The position numbers and the translations under genes were made by a program. 20,734 nt of DNA from the NCBI GenBank assembly GCA_018376855.1, contig JAHAAN010000062.1, positions 1-20,734 of the forward strand, written 5' to 3'. Positions 13,890 through 20,734 of this stretch are shown here, piece after piece (positions within the stretch are counted from its first letter, which is position 1; every line of letters starts with the position of its first letter). This stretch comes from Clostridiales bacterium (lineage in GTDB: Bacteria; Bacillota; Clostridia; Christensenellales; QALW01). The notes under the pieces are model-generated. The model searched no databases and was not told where the DNA came from. It saw only the letters and a program-made list of their open reading frames with translations.

Positions 13890-13931
13890 AGTACAAATCC
13901 CCCCGCATAAAATGAAACATGAATTTTTTTC

Positions 13932-13960
13932 ATCATAGCACGGGAAAGCATTTTGCGCAA
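13932..13960 (-). promoter_or_regulatory. Promoter of the DUF1015 gene
   Basis: On the minus strand TTGCGC (13960-13955), a 17-bp spacer and TATGAT (13937-13932). Confidence 0.7.
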
Positions 13961-13988
13961 GTATTTACGCACAAACCTTTGCGGCAAT

Positions 13989-13996
13989 CATACTAT
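13989..13996 (+). promoter_or_regulatory. Possible sporulation-type -10 element before the Cys-rich gene
   Basis: CATACTAT lies 72 nt before the ATG. It is close to the SigE -10 (CATACAAT) and contains the SigG/SigF-type CATACTA. No convincing -35 is visible at the matching distance, so this is weak. Confidence 0.3.
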
Positions 13997-14067
13997 GATA
14001 ATGAATCACAAAAGTAATTTGCTCTGCAATAATTGTGAAGTGTTAATATAAAAGGAGGAGCACCTGT

Positions 14068-14748
14068 ATGTCTTTTTATTCTTATAGAAGCAATGATAAC
14101 GACATCTGCCCGGGGAGAATCTCCGGCGACTGCACGCGCGGACTCACGGAGCGCGTCTGCATCCAAGTAAAGAAGGTTTATGATTCCTGCATTCAGCAGG
14201 AGCAGCTGGACGGAGTTATGGTTAAGCTGACCGATATCTGCCCGTGCGGAACGAAATTCGACGCCCCGATTACATTTATCAGCTGCCGCAGCACCGCTAC
14301 GCGCGGCCACCTGCGCGATCTGTGCATCGAACGGCTCTGCGACCGCCCGAACTTTGCACGCGTACGCTGCAAGGTGGATATTCCCATCGAAGTTCTGTTC
14401 CAGGACTGCAACTGCCGCGAAGGCCGCGGTAACGGCGTTCTGACAGTCTGCAAGGACGTCATTCTGTATGTGCCGGATGAATCCATCATTCCCTTCACGG
14501 TAGACAGCATCGTAAGCGCCGTGTGCATTCAGGGCTGCTATGTCAACGACAACACCTTCCGCCTCACCGCCTGCGTAACGGTGATTCTCAAGGTCGTTGC
14601 CGAGGTGGAGCTGCTGATCCCCAGCTACGGCTTCTGCCGCATCCCGCCCTGCGAGGAGTTCGCCTCCGAGGTGTGCGACGAATTCTTTAACCTGCCTATC
14701 TTCCCGCCGGGAATGAGCGGCGACGAAAACTGCGGCTGCTGCGGATAA
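14068..14748 (+). CDS. Cysteine-rich protein, 226 aa, probable spore-surface or sporulation protein
   Basis: AAGGAGG about nine bases before the ATG fixes the start. The protein has 22 cysteines, spread along its length and ending in CGCCG. It has no signal peptide or membrane helix. Segments such as ERVCIQVKKVYDSCIQQEQLDG and a run of short beta strands (ARVRCKVDIPIEVLFQDC, LTVCKDVILYVPDESI, TACVTVILKVVAEVELLIP) recall Clostridia-wide Cys-rich proteins of unknown function, some of them associated with spore coats; my assignment is by resemblance and by the possible sporulation-type promoter element. The minus-strand frame over the same bases (13993-14943) is an artefact. Disulphide cross-linking or metal binding are both possible. 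Confidence 0.75.
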   Translation: MSFYSYRSNDNDICPGRISGDCTRGLTERVCIQVKKVYDSCIQQEQLDGVMVKLTDICPCGTKFDAPITFISCRSTATRGHLRDLCIERLCDRPNFARVRCKVDIPIEVLFQDCNCREGRGNGVLTVCKDVILYVPDESIIPFTVDSIVSAVCIQGCYVNDNTFRLTACVTVILKVVAEVELLIPSYGFCRIPPCEEFASEVCDEFFNLPIFPPGMSGDENCGCCG

Positions 14749-14805
14749 TAAAAGGCCGCGAGCCGCGCGGTAAAAAAACGTCCCTAAACAATGTTCCGTA
14801 AGGAA

Positions 14806-14848
14806 GCAAATACCCGCTGAGAAGCAGTTGCTTTTCGGCGGGTATTGC
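14806..14848 (+). terminator. Long stem-loop after the Cys-rich gene, possible terminator
   Basis: GCAAATACCCGC (14806-14817) pairs with GCGGGTATTGC (14838-14848) with one bulged A, and the inside folds again as GAGAAGCA/TGCTTTTC with a GT loop. A short T tract (TTTATAATG) follows. The stem is very stable; the T tail is weak, so it may also be an RNA structure protecting the transcript end. Confidence 0.45.
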
Positions 14849-14912
14849 TTTATAATGAACTGGCCGATAAGCGATTCTTTCATTGTGATGATGAAAAAAA
14901 GGAATTGCCTTA

Positions 14913-14990
14913 ATGAATGATCTGACGGAGAAAAACGGAGCAAACTATATTCTCGTTGACAATGAGTACAAAATAGATATTAACTTATAA
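14913..14990 (+). pseudogene. TnpV-like leader fragment, 25 aa
   Basis: AAGGA eight bases before an ATG opens MNDLTEKNGANYILVDNEYKIDINL and then stops. The start resembles the first 25 residues of TnpV proteins of integrative elements (family pattern …LTY..NGDYYIPDL), after which about 100 residues would be expected. It is most likely the remnant of a mobile element, though the match is short. Confidence 0.35.
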
Positions 14991-15069
14991 AGGCAGCTTC
15001 CGGTTTAGCAAGAAGCTGCACATAGAGAAAAATCAGAATCTGAAAGAAACCGCAACGGAGGCAGCATAT

Positions 15070-15455
15070 ATAAAAAATTATACTCAGGTTTATGTAAAAA
15101 ACAGTATAAAAGCGGCCAAAACATACTGCCAAGCATTTGGCGCAGAAGCAACGCTTGAAATGAAAAACAGCAGCGGAACTGCCTATGAGCATTGCGTATT
15201 ATCCGTTAACGGCGAAGGCTTTTTAGCAATAGGCGAAGCAAAAAATCCCTGCGATGTAGCTTTGATTCACAAAATGAAGTGGGAAACAATGACCTTTAAC
15301 GTGTTTGAGATGGGAACCGAAGAAAATGTTCAGCGTGCATTTGATGTCTTGCGCGACGGCGGCGTCTTTATCGAAGCAATTCATGAGGTGCCGTGAAGCA
15401 ATGCTGCGCCACCGTTATGGATAAATACGGCGTGTGCTGGTGGATCTCCGTTTAG
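15070..15455 (+). pseudogene. VOC/PhnB-like protein gene with three inactivating lesions
   Basis: The frame matches the PhnB-like VOC (glyoxalase/bleomycin-resistance fold) family over its full length: KNYTQVYVKNSIKAAKTYCQ, AYEHCVLSVNGEGFLAIGEA, VALIHKMKWETMTFNVFEMG, VQRAFDVLRDGGVFIEAIHE, then CCATVMDKYGVCWWISV. Three defects are seen. The start codon position holds ATA (15070) eight bases after GGAGG where relatives have ATG. The Trp codon after HEVP is TGA (15394). One base is missing just after it (15400-15401), shifting the last 18 codons. VOC members of this type act on small dicarbonyl or aromatic compounds or are orphan. An internal ATG at 15160 could start a 78-residue fragment that lacks both ends of the domain. 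Confidence 0.85.
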
Positions 15456-15487
15456 CGGGCAGGGCATCGCTTGCTTTATATAATAAA

Positions 15488-15520
15488 AGCGGCGGAGTAA
15501 AAAATGCGCCGCTCTTGTTT
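15488..15520. terminator. Bidirectional terminator between the VOC pseudogene and the HAD gene
   Basis: AGCGGCG (15488-15494) pairs with CGCCGCT (15507-15513). T-rich sequence follows on both strands (CTTGTTT on plus, TTTTATTA on minus), so it can end transcripts from either side. Confidence 0.6.
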
Positions 15521-15596
15521 ACATATATACGTTTATTCTTCTCAAAAGCACGTTCATATGTTAAAATGAACACGTATGAATTTAATCATCTTTGCA

Positions 15597-16262
15597 CTAA
15601 TTCAACCGTTTAATAATCATAGTGATATCCTCCGGACGCTCTGCCAAATACTCCGCACCGTTTTCGCGCAGCTCTTTTTCATCACGAAAGCCCCACAGCA
15701 CGCCGACCGTATGCATACCGGCCGCATTGCCCGTTTGCATATCGGTATCGGTATCGCCGATGTAAAGAAACTCCTCCGGTGCAATACCCAGCGCCGCCGC
15801 CTGCATTAGCGCGCCGTCCGGCGCGGGCTTGCGGGGCACGCCCGCTTTATTGCCGCTGACCAGCGCAAAGGTACCCTCCCCGAACAGCTCGCGCACCACC
15901 TGCTGCGCCGCGGGATCTGGCTTATTGGAAAGCACCGTGAGCGTAAGCCCCATTTCTTTAAGCCGCGCCAGCGTTTCCGGCATACCGGAATAAACGCGCG
16001 TTTTGTTCAAAACGTCCGCAAAATAAAGGCAGCGGAAGCGTTCGGAAAGGCGCTCGCAGCGTTTCTCGTCCGCCTCGGCGCCGCTGCGCAGAAGCGCCCT
16101 GCGCATTAGCTCAAACAGCCCGTCCCCCACCAGCTTTTTATACGCTTCCGTTTCGATCGGCGCAAAGCCCTCCTCGGAAAGCACCAAATTCGTAAAATAC
16201 GCCAGTGTTTCAAGCGTATCCGCCAGCGTACCGTCCAAATCAAACATGCAAGCCCGTATCAA
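15597..16262 (-). CDS. HAD-family phosphatase, phosphoglycolate phosphatase-like
   Basis: The best start is TTG at 16262, giving (M)IRACMFDLDGTLADT, because AGGGGGAAG lies eight bases before it and just after the sigH stop codon; an ATG at 16292 would overlap sigH by 14 nt and lacks a ribosome binding site. Catalytic motifs of HAD enzymes are all present: DLDGT (nucleophile Asp and acid Asp, near residue 10), VLSNK, K in PRKPAPDGAL, and GDTDTDMQTG. Cap domain is of the small helical type (C1). Substrate is probably a small phosphate ester, as with Gph or PGM-like enzymes; the exact one cannot be read. It is the last gene of the rhaB-mrnC-rlmB-sigH-HAD cluster. Confidence 0.85.
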   Translation of the reverse strand: MIRACMFDLDGTLADTLETLAYFTNLVLSEEGFAPIETEAYKKLVGDGLFELMRRALLRSGAEADEKRCERLSERFRCLYFADVLNKTRVYSGMPETLARLKEMGLTLTVLSNKPDPAAQQVVRELFGEGTFALVSGNKAGVPRKPAPDGALMQAAALGIAPEEFLYIGDTDTDMQTGNAAGMHTVGVLWGFRDEKELRENGAEYLAERPEDITMIIKRLN

Positions 16263-16278
16263 AAAAATTCTTCCCCCT

Positions 16279-16896
16279 TCACAGAAGCGCATGAAGCGCC
16301 CGTTCCAGCTTCTTCTTCACGCGCTGAAGCGCGTTATCCACACTCTTCACGCCCGCACCGAGCCGCTGCGCCGTCTGCTGATAGCTCTCTCCAGCTAAAT
16401 AGCCCTCCAGCACCTGCTTTTCAAAATCCGAAAGCAGCCGCTCGATCTTCTCGCCGATCAAGAGGCTGTCCTGCTTGGAGATCAGCATATGCTCTGGGTT
16501 ATCCTCATCCCCGCCCTGAAGCACATCCAGCAGCGTATTTTCCGATTCGCTGCCGTAGATCGGGCGATCCAGCGAAATATAGGAGTTGAGCGGCATATGC
16601 TTTTGCCGCGCCGCATTTTTCAGCGCCGTAATCATCTGCCTGCGCACGCAAAGCTGCGCAAAGGCAAAAAAGCTCTGCCCTTTGCCGGCGTCATAATCGC
16701 GGATCGCCTTAAACAAGCCGATCATGCCCTCCTGCAAAAGATCCTCCTGTTCCGCTCCAATAATAAAATAAGCGCGCGCAGTGGAGCGAACCATATTTTT
16801 ATACCTGCCCAGCAAAAGCTCTACAGCCTCATTTTCACCGGCCTGCGCCCGAAGAACCACTTCATTTTCCGCAAGCCCCTCATAGCCCTCCGCCAC
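16279..16896 (-). CDS. sigH: RNA polymerase sporulation sigma factor SigH
   Basis: 205 residues, the usual length. GTG start with AAAGGAGG upstream. Region 2 shows YKNMVRSTARAYF, GAEQEDLLQEGMIGLFKAI and FFAFAQLCVRRQMITALKNA (core binding and -10 recognition). After a linker, region 4 shows the helix-turn-helix LLSDFEKQVLEGYLAGESYQQTAQRLGAGVKSVDNALQRVKKKLERAL. In Bacillus and Clostridia SigH drives the early genes of sporulation such as spo0A and spoIIA. Its place directly after rlmB is conserved in Firmicutes, and here a HAD phosphatase follows where rpmG/secE/nusG often stand. Confidence 0.95.
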   Translation of the reverse strand: MAEGYEGLAENEVVLRAQAGENEAVELLLGRYKNMVRSTARAYFIIGAEQEDLLQEGMIGLFKAIRDYDAGKGQSFFAFAQLCVRRQMITALKNAARQKHMPLNSYISLDRPIYGSESENTLLDVLQGGDEDNPEHMLISKQDSLLIGEKIERLLSDFEKQVLEGYLAGESYQQTAQRLGAGVKSVDNALQRVKKKLERALHALL

Positions 16897-16929
16897 TGCT
16901 GCCGCCTCCTTTTTCGCGGTATTGAGCGT

Positions 16930-17865
16930 CTACTTGCCCGCCGAACGCTGCCGAACCGCTTCGTAGAGAATAACCGCCGCCGAGACCGCCGCATTGAGCG
17001 ATTCAATTTTTCCGTTCAGCGGCAGCGAAATAATGCGGTCGCAGTTTTTGCGAACCAGCGGGCTAAGCCCCTCGCCCTCCGCGCCGATCACCACGGCGAT
17101 CGGCCCGCGAAGGTTTGTTTTGGTATAGCTCTCGCCGTCCATCGACGCGCCGAAAACCCAAACGCCGCATTTTTTAAGCTGCTCGATCGTTTGGGAAATA
17201 TTGTTCACCTTTGCCACGCGCATATACTCGATCGCGCCGGCTGAAGCCTTTGCCACTGTCGGCGTAAGCCCCACTGCCCTGCGCTTGGGAATGATGACTC
17301 CGTGAACGCCTGCGCACTCGGCGCTGCGCAGAATGGAGCCGAGGTTCTGCGGATCGGTAATGCCGTTGAGAATCACGATAAACGGATCCTCCCCTTTACT
17401 CTGCGCATACTCTAAAATATCGGAAACTTCGCAGTAATCCTTCGCCGCCACGTAAGCGATGATCCCCTGATGCGCGCCGGTGGTGCTGAGCTTGTCCAGC
17501 CGAATGCGATCGACTTCCTGCACCAAAATACCTTGCTTGCGCGCTTCCCGCGCGATCTCATGCGCGCTTCCGGCCTCCGCGCTGTTGCTCACCAAAATGC
17601 GTTCAATGGTGCGCCCCGCGCGGATCGCTTCCTTAACGGGATTGCGCCCTTCCAGCATATTTTCGCACACGGCTTCCTCCTGCGCAGACGCAGGCTGTTC
17701 CTTTTGCTCTTTAACCGGGCGTTCATAGTCGCGGTGATGCTTTTTGCCCTGATAAGCGCCGCTCTTCGCGCCGCGAGCGTTTCTATCGCCGCGGCAGCGG
17801 CTGTCCTCCCCTGTATACAGGGGCTTTTTCCCCTGATTCCGATGATATTCGTTACGGATCGCCAT
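16930..17865 (-). CDS. rlmB: 23S rRNA (guanosine-2'-O)-methyltransferase RlmB
   Basis: 311 residues with a clear AAAGGAGA site before the ATG. Residues 1-66 form a Lys/Arg/Glu-rich, low-complexity extension. Residues 68-145 are the SpoU substrate-binding domain (ENMLEGRNPVKEAIRAGRTI). The SPOUT methyltransferase follows, with its three motifs: ILNGITDPQNLGSILRSAEC, VVIGAEGEGLSPLVRKNCD and SLPLNGKIESLNAAVSAAV. Motifs 2 and 3 bind SAM in a trefoil knot; it 2'-O-methylates G2251 (E. coli numbering) of 23S rRNA. It is 12 nt after mrnC and 33 nt before sigH. Confidence 0.95.
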   Translation of the reverse strand: MAIRNEYHRNQGKKPLYTGEDSRCRGDRNARGAKSGAYQGKKHHRDYERPVKEQKEQPASAQEEAVCENMLEGRNPVKEAIRAGRTIERILVSNSAEAGSAHEIAREARKQGILVQEVDRIRLDKLSTTGAHQGIIAYVAAKDYCEVSDILEYAQSKGEDPFIVILNGITDPQNLGSILRSAECAGVHGVIIPKRRAVGLTPTVAKASAGAIEYMRVAKVNNISQTIEQLKKCGVWVFGASMDGESYTKTNLRGPIAVVIGAEGEGLSPLVRKNCDRIISLPLNGKIESLNAAVSAAVILYEAVRQRSAGK

Positions 17866-17877
17866 TATGTTTCTCCT

Positions 17878-18309
17878 TTATACTGTTTTTTCCTGCGGTG
17901 CAAGAACGTGCTCCATCAGCTGACCCAGCCTTTCATACTGCCCCGAAAGGAACAGATACCCCACCACCGCCTCAAGACCGGTTGCGCAGCGATACTCCTG
18001 CACATCCGCGTTGCGCGGAACAGTCGTCGGCTTCGTATTCCTGCCCCGGCGGTAGATATAAAGCTCGTCCTCATTCAAAAGCGTTTCCATTCGCCGGAAA
18101 GCGGCGGCCTGCGCATGCGCGCTGACATAGCCGATGGCAAGCACATGCAGGCGATGCGAATTAACCGCCTGCGTTTTAAGCAGATGCGTGCGCACATAAA
18201 GATCGTAGACGGTATCCCCCACATAGGCAAGCGCCAGCGGATTATGCTGGCGCGCCTGCATGGGCGTAAGCACTTCCCCACGGTGCAGCTGCGATAAAAA
18301 TTCCTCCAT
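17878..18309 (-). CDS. mrnC: Mini-ribonuclease III (MrnC), 23S rRNA maturation
   Basis: 143 residues, the usual size: an RNase III catalytic domain without dsRNA-binding domain. Family motifs are NPLALAYVGDTVYDLYVRTHLL (catalytic Glu replaced by Asp in the AYVGD motif as in all MrnC) and, near the C-terminus, YRCATGLEAVVGYLFLSGQYERL, with the acidic ELYIYRRGRN helix between. In Firmicutes it trims the ends of 23S rRNA precursor. It lies 23 nt after rhaB and 12 nt before rlmB, in the conserved mrnC-rlmB-sigH cluster. Confidence 0.95.
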   Translation of the reverse strand: MEEFLSQLHRGEVLTPMQARQHNPLALAYVGDTVYDLYVRTHLLKTQAVNSHRLHVLAIGYVSAHAQAAAFRRMETLLNEDELYIYRRGRNTKPTTVPRNADVQEYRCATGLEAVVGYLFLSGQYERLGQLMEHVLAPQEKTV

Positions 18310-18332
18310 GAAAGCCCCGTTCGTCCAGCCGT

Positions 18333-19814
18333 TTATTTTCCGGCCGTTACCCTTTCGTAGCGTTGATAGGCTTCATTCCACAAAGCCGTGTCCTGCGGCA
18401 TATACTCCTCGCTCTCAAACGACGCCGCCACAATGCCGCGCAGCTGTTCAATATCCCCGATGCTGCCCTTTGCTAACGCCTGAAGCAGCAGGTTGCCTGC
18501 CGCCGTGCCCTCCACCGGGCCGGTAACGACTCTGCGGCCTATTGCGTTTGCCGTCATGGCATTGAGCATTTTATTCTGGCAGCCGCCGCCCACGATATGC
18601 AGCGTCCCGATCTTTTTGCCGGTGATCTCCTCAAGCCCGTCCACGGCCTGCCGATATTTCAGCGCAAGGCTTTCGTACACGCAGCGAATCAGCTCGCCCT
18701 TGCTTTCGGGAACCGCCTGACCGGTGCGTCTGCAATAGGCCTGTATCCTCTCGCCCATGCCGACGGGCGCAACAAAGCTTTCGTCATCAGGGTCGATAAA
18801 GCACTTGAACGGCTCCGCCGCCTGCGCAAGCTCCACCATCTGCGAGAAACTGAAGCTTTCGCCCGCACGGTCCCAATCCGCGCGAAGCTGCTGAATGATC
18901 CACATGCCCATGATATTTTTCAGCAGATCGTATCTCCCGCAAACGCCGCCCTCATTGGTAAAATTGTTTTCATAGGTGATTTGGTTGACGACCGGCTCCT
19001 CCACCTCCATGCCGAGTAGCGACCATGTGCCGCTGGAAAGAAACGCCCAGTCGCTGCCCTTTGCCGGAACGGCCGCGCTCGCCGCGTTCGTATCGTGCGA
19101 GGCGATCGCATACACCGGAACGGCAGGCAGTCCAACCTCCTTTTGAATGTCCTCCAAAAGATAGCCGCGAAGGGTGCCCGGCTTTTCGATCTCCGAAAAA
19201 ATATGGCGTGGAATGCCCATCGCCTCGATCAGCTTATCGCTCCATGTGCGCGTAGCAGGGTCGACCAACTGGCTCGTGGTGGCTTCGCAGAACTCCGTTC
19301 CGATGTTTCCCGTAAGAAAATACGCGAACAGATCCGGAATAAATAACAGATGCTTTGCATTTTTAAGCGCGGGCGAATCCTGCTTGACCATCGCCAACAG
19401 CTGGTTGAGCGTATTAAAAAACTCAAACGAAACGCCGCTGCTGCGGAAGATCTCCTCGCGCGGCATACGCTTCTGCGCTTCCTCCAGCATACCGTTCGTG
19501 CGGCTGTCGCGGTAATGGTACGGCACGCCGAGCAGCTCGCCGCACGGGCCGATCAGCCCGAAATCCACGCCCCACGTGTCGATGCCGATGCCGCTCAGCG
19601 CGCCGTAGCCGCCCTGCGCGTATTTAATAAGCCCTTGCTTGATCTCAAAAAACAGGCGGAAAACATCCCAATAATAATGCCCGTTAATCATAACGGGATC
19701 ATTGCTGAAGCGATGAATCTCCTCCAGCCTGATCGTTTCGCCGTCGAAATGCCCGATAATGGCGCGGCCGCTGCTGGCCCCAAAATCAAACGCAAGATAT
19801 CTTTCTGTTTCCAT
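18333..19814 (-). CDS. rhaB: Rhamnulokinase
   Basis: 493 residues, the usual length for the FGGY kinase RhaB, which phosphorylates L-rhamnulose to rhamnulose 1-phosphate in rhamnose catabolism. Signature blocks are YLAFDFGASSGRAIIG (phosphate loop of the first ATPase domain, residues 6-21), GIGIDTWGVDFGLIG, YRDSRTNGM, FMP-type substrate loop near FFNTLNQLLA, FLSSGTWSLLGMEVE, TNEGGV and the C-terminal HIVGGGCQNKMLNAMTANA (adenosine/second FGGY motif). The promoter is at 19892-19920 and AAAGGAGAGG precedes the ATG. It is unusual that no other rhamnose genes (rhaA, rhaD, transporter, regulator) are visible next to it; mrnC follows by 23 nt. Confidence 0.93.
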   Translation of the reverse strand: METERYLAFDFGASSGRAIIGHFDGETIRLEEIHRFSNDPVMINGHYYWDVFRLFFEIKQGLIKYAQGGYGALSGIGIDTWGVDFGLIGPCGELLGVPYHYRDSRTNGMLEEAQKRMPREEIFRSSGVSFEFFNTLNQLLAMVKQDSPALKNAKHLLFIPDLFAYFLTGNIGTEFCEATTSQLVDPATRTWSDKLIEAMGIPRHIFSEIEKPGTLRGYLLEDIQKEVGLPAVPVYAIASHDTNAASAAVPAKGSDWAFLSSGTWSLLGMEVEEPVVNQITYENNFTNEGGVCGRYDLLKNIMGMWIIQQLRADWDRAGESFSFSQMVELAQAAEPFKCFIDPDDESFVAPVGMGERIQAYCRRTGQAVPESKGELIRCVYESLALKYRQAVDGLEEITGKKIGTLHIVGGGCQNKMLNAMTANAIGRRVVTGPVEGTAAGNLLLQALAKGSIGDIEQLRGIVAASFESEEYMPQDTALWNEAYQRYERVTAGK

Positions 19815-19870
19815 CTCCGTACCTCTCCTTTACTTTTACACGGGGCAAAGCCGCCCGCGCCTCCGTATAT

Positions 19871-19920
19871 AAGGCAAACGCCTTTTGCTACATTATAACA
19901 GATAACCGGCTTTACCACAA
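19871..19920 (-). promoter_or_regulatory. Promoter and 5' hairpin of the rhaB operon
   Basis: On the minus strand TTGTGG (19920-19915), a 17-bp spacer and TATAAT (19897-19892). A small hairpin, AAGGC/GCCTT with a GTTT loop (19884-19871), lies right at the expected RNA 5' end. The leader to rhaB is about 70 nt. No cre-like catabolite site is clear. Confidence 0.65.
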
Positions 19921-19934
19921 CGTTTTTCTTGCAG

Positions 19935-20657
19935 TCAAGCCGCCGCCTGCGGCTGATCCGCCGCGCTCTGCTCCCCCAAGAAATAACCGAACACCCCGCA
20001 GAAGATCGCATACGCTAATTTATCCTGATAATCCTCGGTAAGCAAAAGCTTTTCCTCCGCCGGGCAGGTCATAAAGCCGCACTCCACAAGCACACTCGGG
20101 CTGGAGGAGGTGCGCAGCATGAAAAAATCCTCCTCCTTCGGGATCCGTTTATTGGAGGGGTCGGCATATCTGCGCAGACTCTCCTGCATCACGGCAGCAA
20201 GCCGCGCGCCTTCCGCCGAGCCCGGATAGGAAAAGCACTGCGCCCCGTGAACGGACGGATCCGGATAAGAATTCATATGAATGCTGATAATCATATCCGG
20301 CTTGGCCGCGTCGATCACCTCGCCGCGAAGCCGCATATCCAGTTTTTTCGTATAAATATCGTCCGCGCACAGCGAAGCCTCGCCCGTGCGCGTCATCACT
20401 ACCTTGATCCCCGCGCTCTCCAGCAAAACCGCCAGCTTTTTCGTAACGCTCAGGTTTACGCTGGCCTCCCGCGTCTTCGTCGTGATCCCGACCACGCCGC
20501 CGTCGATCCCCCCATGCCCGGCGTCCAGCACAACCACTCGGTCTAACAGCGGCTCCTCGTCCGGCCGGAATACCTCCTGTCCCTGCGTTTGGTTCACTAC
20601 GATCCACGCTGCCGCTCCCGCCATACACAACAGCAATGCAATGATCTTTTTTATCAT
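19935..20657 (-). CDS. cwlD: N-acetylmuramoyl-L-alanine amidase, CwlD-like (sporulation/germination)
   Basis: 240 residues. GGAGGAAGGG precedes the ATG. An N-terminal hydrophobic segment (residues 3-20) is a signal anchor. The Amidase_3 domain carries the zinc site: VVLDAGHGGIDGG (first His), Glu in TREASVNLS, second His in ISIHMNSYPD, and catalytic Glu in SVLVECGFMTC. This single-domain form with an N-terminal anchor matches CwlD, which removes the stem peptide to make muramic lactam in the spore cortex. Its presence fits the SigH gene nearby. The protein ends in a short QSAADQPQAAA tail. Confidence 0.87.
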   Translation of the reverse strand: MIKKIIALLLCMAGAAAWIVVNQTQGQEVFRPDEEPLLDRVVVLDAGHGGIDGGVVGITTKTREASVNLSVTKKLAVLLESAGIKVVMTRTGEASLCADDIYTKKLDMRLRGEVIDAAKPDMIISIHMNSYPDPSVHGAQCFSYPGSAEGARLAAVMQESLRRYADPSNKRIPKEEDFFMLRTSSSPSVLVECGFMTCPAEEKLLLTEDYQDKLAYAIFCGVFGYFLGEQSAADQPQAAA

Positions 20658-20734
20658 ATTCCCTTCCTCCGTTCCGGTTGATCCCTATGAATATATGAAT
20701 GACCTTTCAAAAACTTTCTTCTCTGTTTTGCAGG
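20658..20734. other. Upstream region of cwlD (window edge)
   Basis: On the minus strand a TTGAAA lies about 45 nt before the start with no good -10 at 17 bp; ATTCATAG might serve as a sporulation-type -10. No gene seen. Confidence 0.3.

Noticed and set aside
14749..14780. Hairpin CCGCG/CGCGG just after the Cys-rich gene as its terminator
   Set aside because: It is followed by an A run rather than a T run on the coding strand.
13993..14943. 316-residue minus-strand frame opposite the Cys-rich gene
   Set aside because: It overlaps the better-supported plus-strand gene, has no ribosome binding site, and its Ala/Val-rich composition is that of a mirror of a GC-rich coding strand.
16930..17244. 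Plus-strand frames over sigH, rlmB and mrnC (16489-17244, 17470-18297)
   Set aside because: Antisense shadows of well-identified genes.

Overview
The window looks like a chromosomal stretch from a low-to-mid-GC, endospore-forming Firmicute of the Clostridia type. The evidence is the sporulation sigma factor SigH in its usual company (mrnC, rlmB, sigH), a CwlD-like germination amidase, a Cys-rich protein of clostridial style, AGGAGG-type ribosome binding sites and consensus TTGACA/TATAAT promoters. Species cannot be fixed from the sequence alone.

Layout. 1-262 is the 3' end of a peptidoglycan-binding-domain protein, with a terminator. 307-1813 is AT-rich, gene-poor DNA with a half-HTH small gene (774-935), two small minus-strand reading frames not accounted for by known genes, and one copy of a dispersed intergenic repeat. 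1814-3973 (minus) is an operon of two YbjN-like proteins and RmuC. Divergent from it is a tRNA-Arg(ACG) gene with a perfect promoter and terminator. 4264-5377 is mostly non-coding and holds a second, inverted copy of the dispersed repeat plus strong hairpins. 5425-9033 encodes a very large secreted lipoprotein: six FN3 domains, a GH99/GH71-like domain and a CBM9/DOMON-like C-terminal domain. 9333-10031 is a DUF2975 membrane protein with its small HTH regulator, under one promoter with a palindromic operator candidate.

10408-11908 (minus) is a broken aspartate kinase gene (an internal deletion of roughly 85 nt with frameshift) translationally coupled to a DUF1294 membrane protein. 12027-13889 (minus) holds an AT-rich P-loop kinase and a DUF1015 protein. 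14068-14748 is a 22-cysteine protein of probable spore or sporulation association. 14913-15455 holds gene debris: a 25-codon TnpV-like leader and a VOC/PhnB-like pseudogene with three separate lesions. 15597-19814 (minus) is a probable operon rhaB-mrnC-rlmB-sigH-HAD phosphatase, and 19935-20657 (minus) is cwlD.

The most interesting items are the FN3/GH99-like lipoprotein, in which the usual GH99 catalytic glutamate motif appears as NGWNQW; the freshly broken lysC that still has a perfect promoter; the pair of inverted dispersed repeats; the Cys-rich protein; and the two small minus-strand reading frames divergent from the half-HTH gene. I saw no CRISPR array, rRNA, intact transposase, phage module or recognisable defence system.
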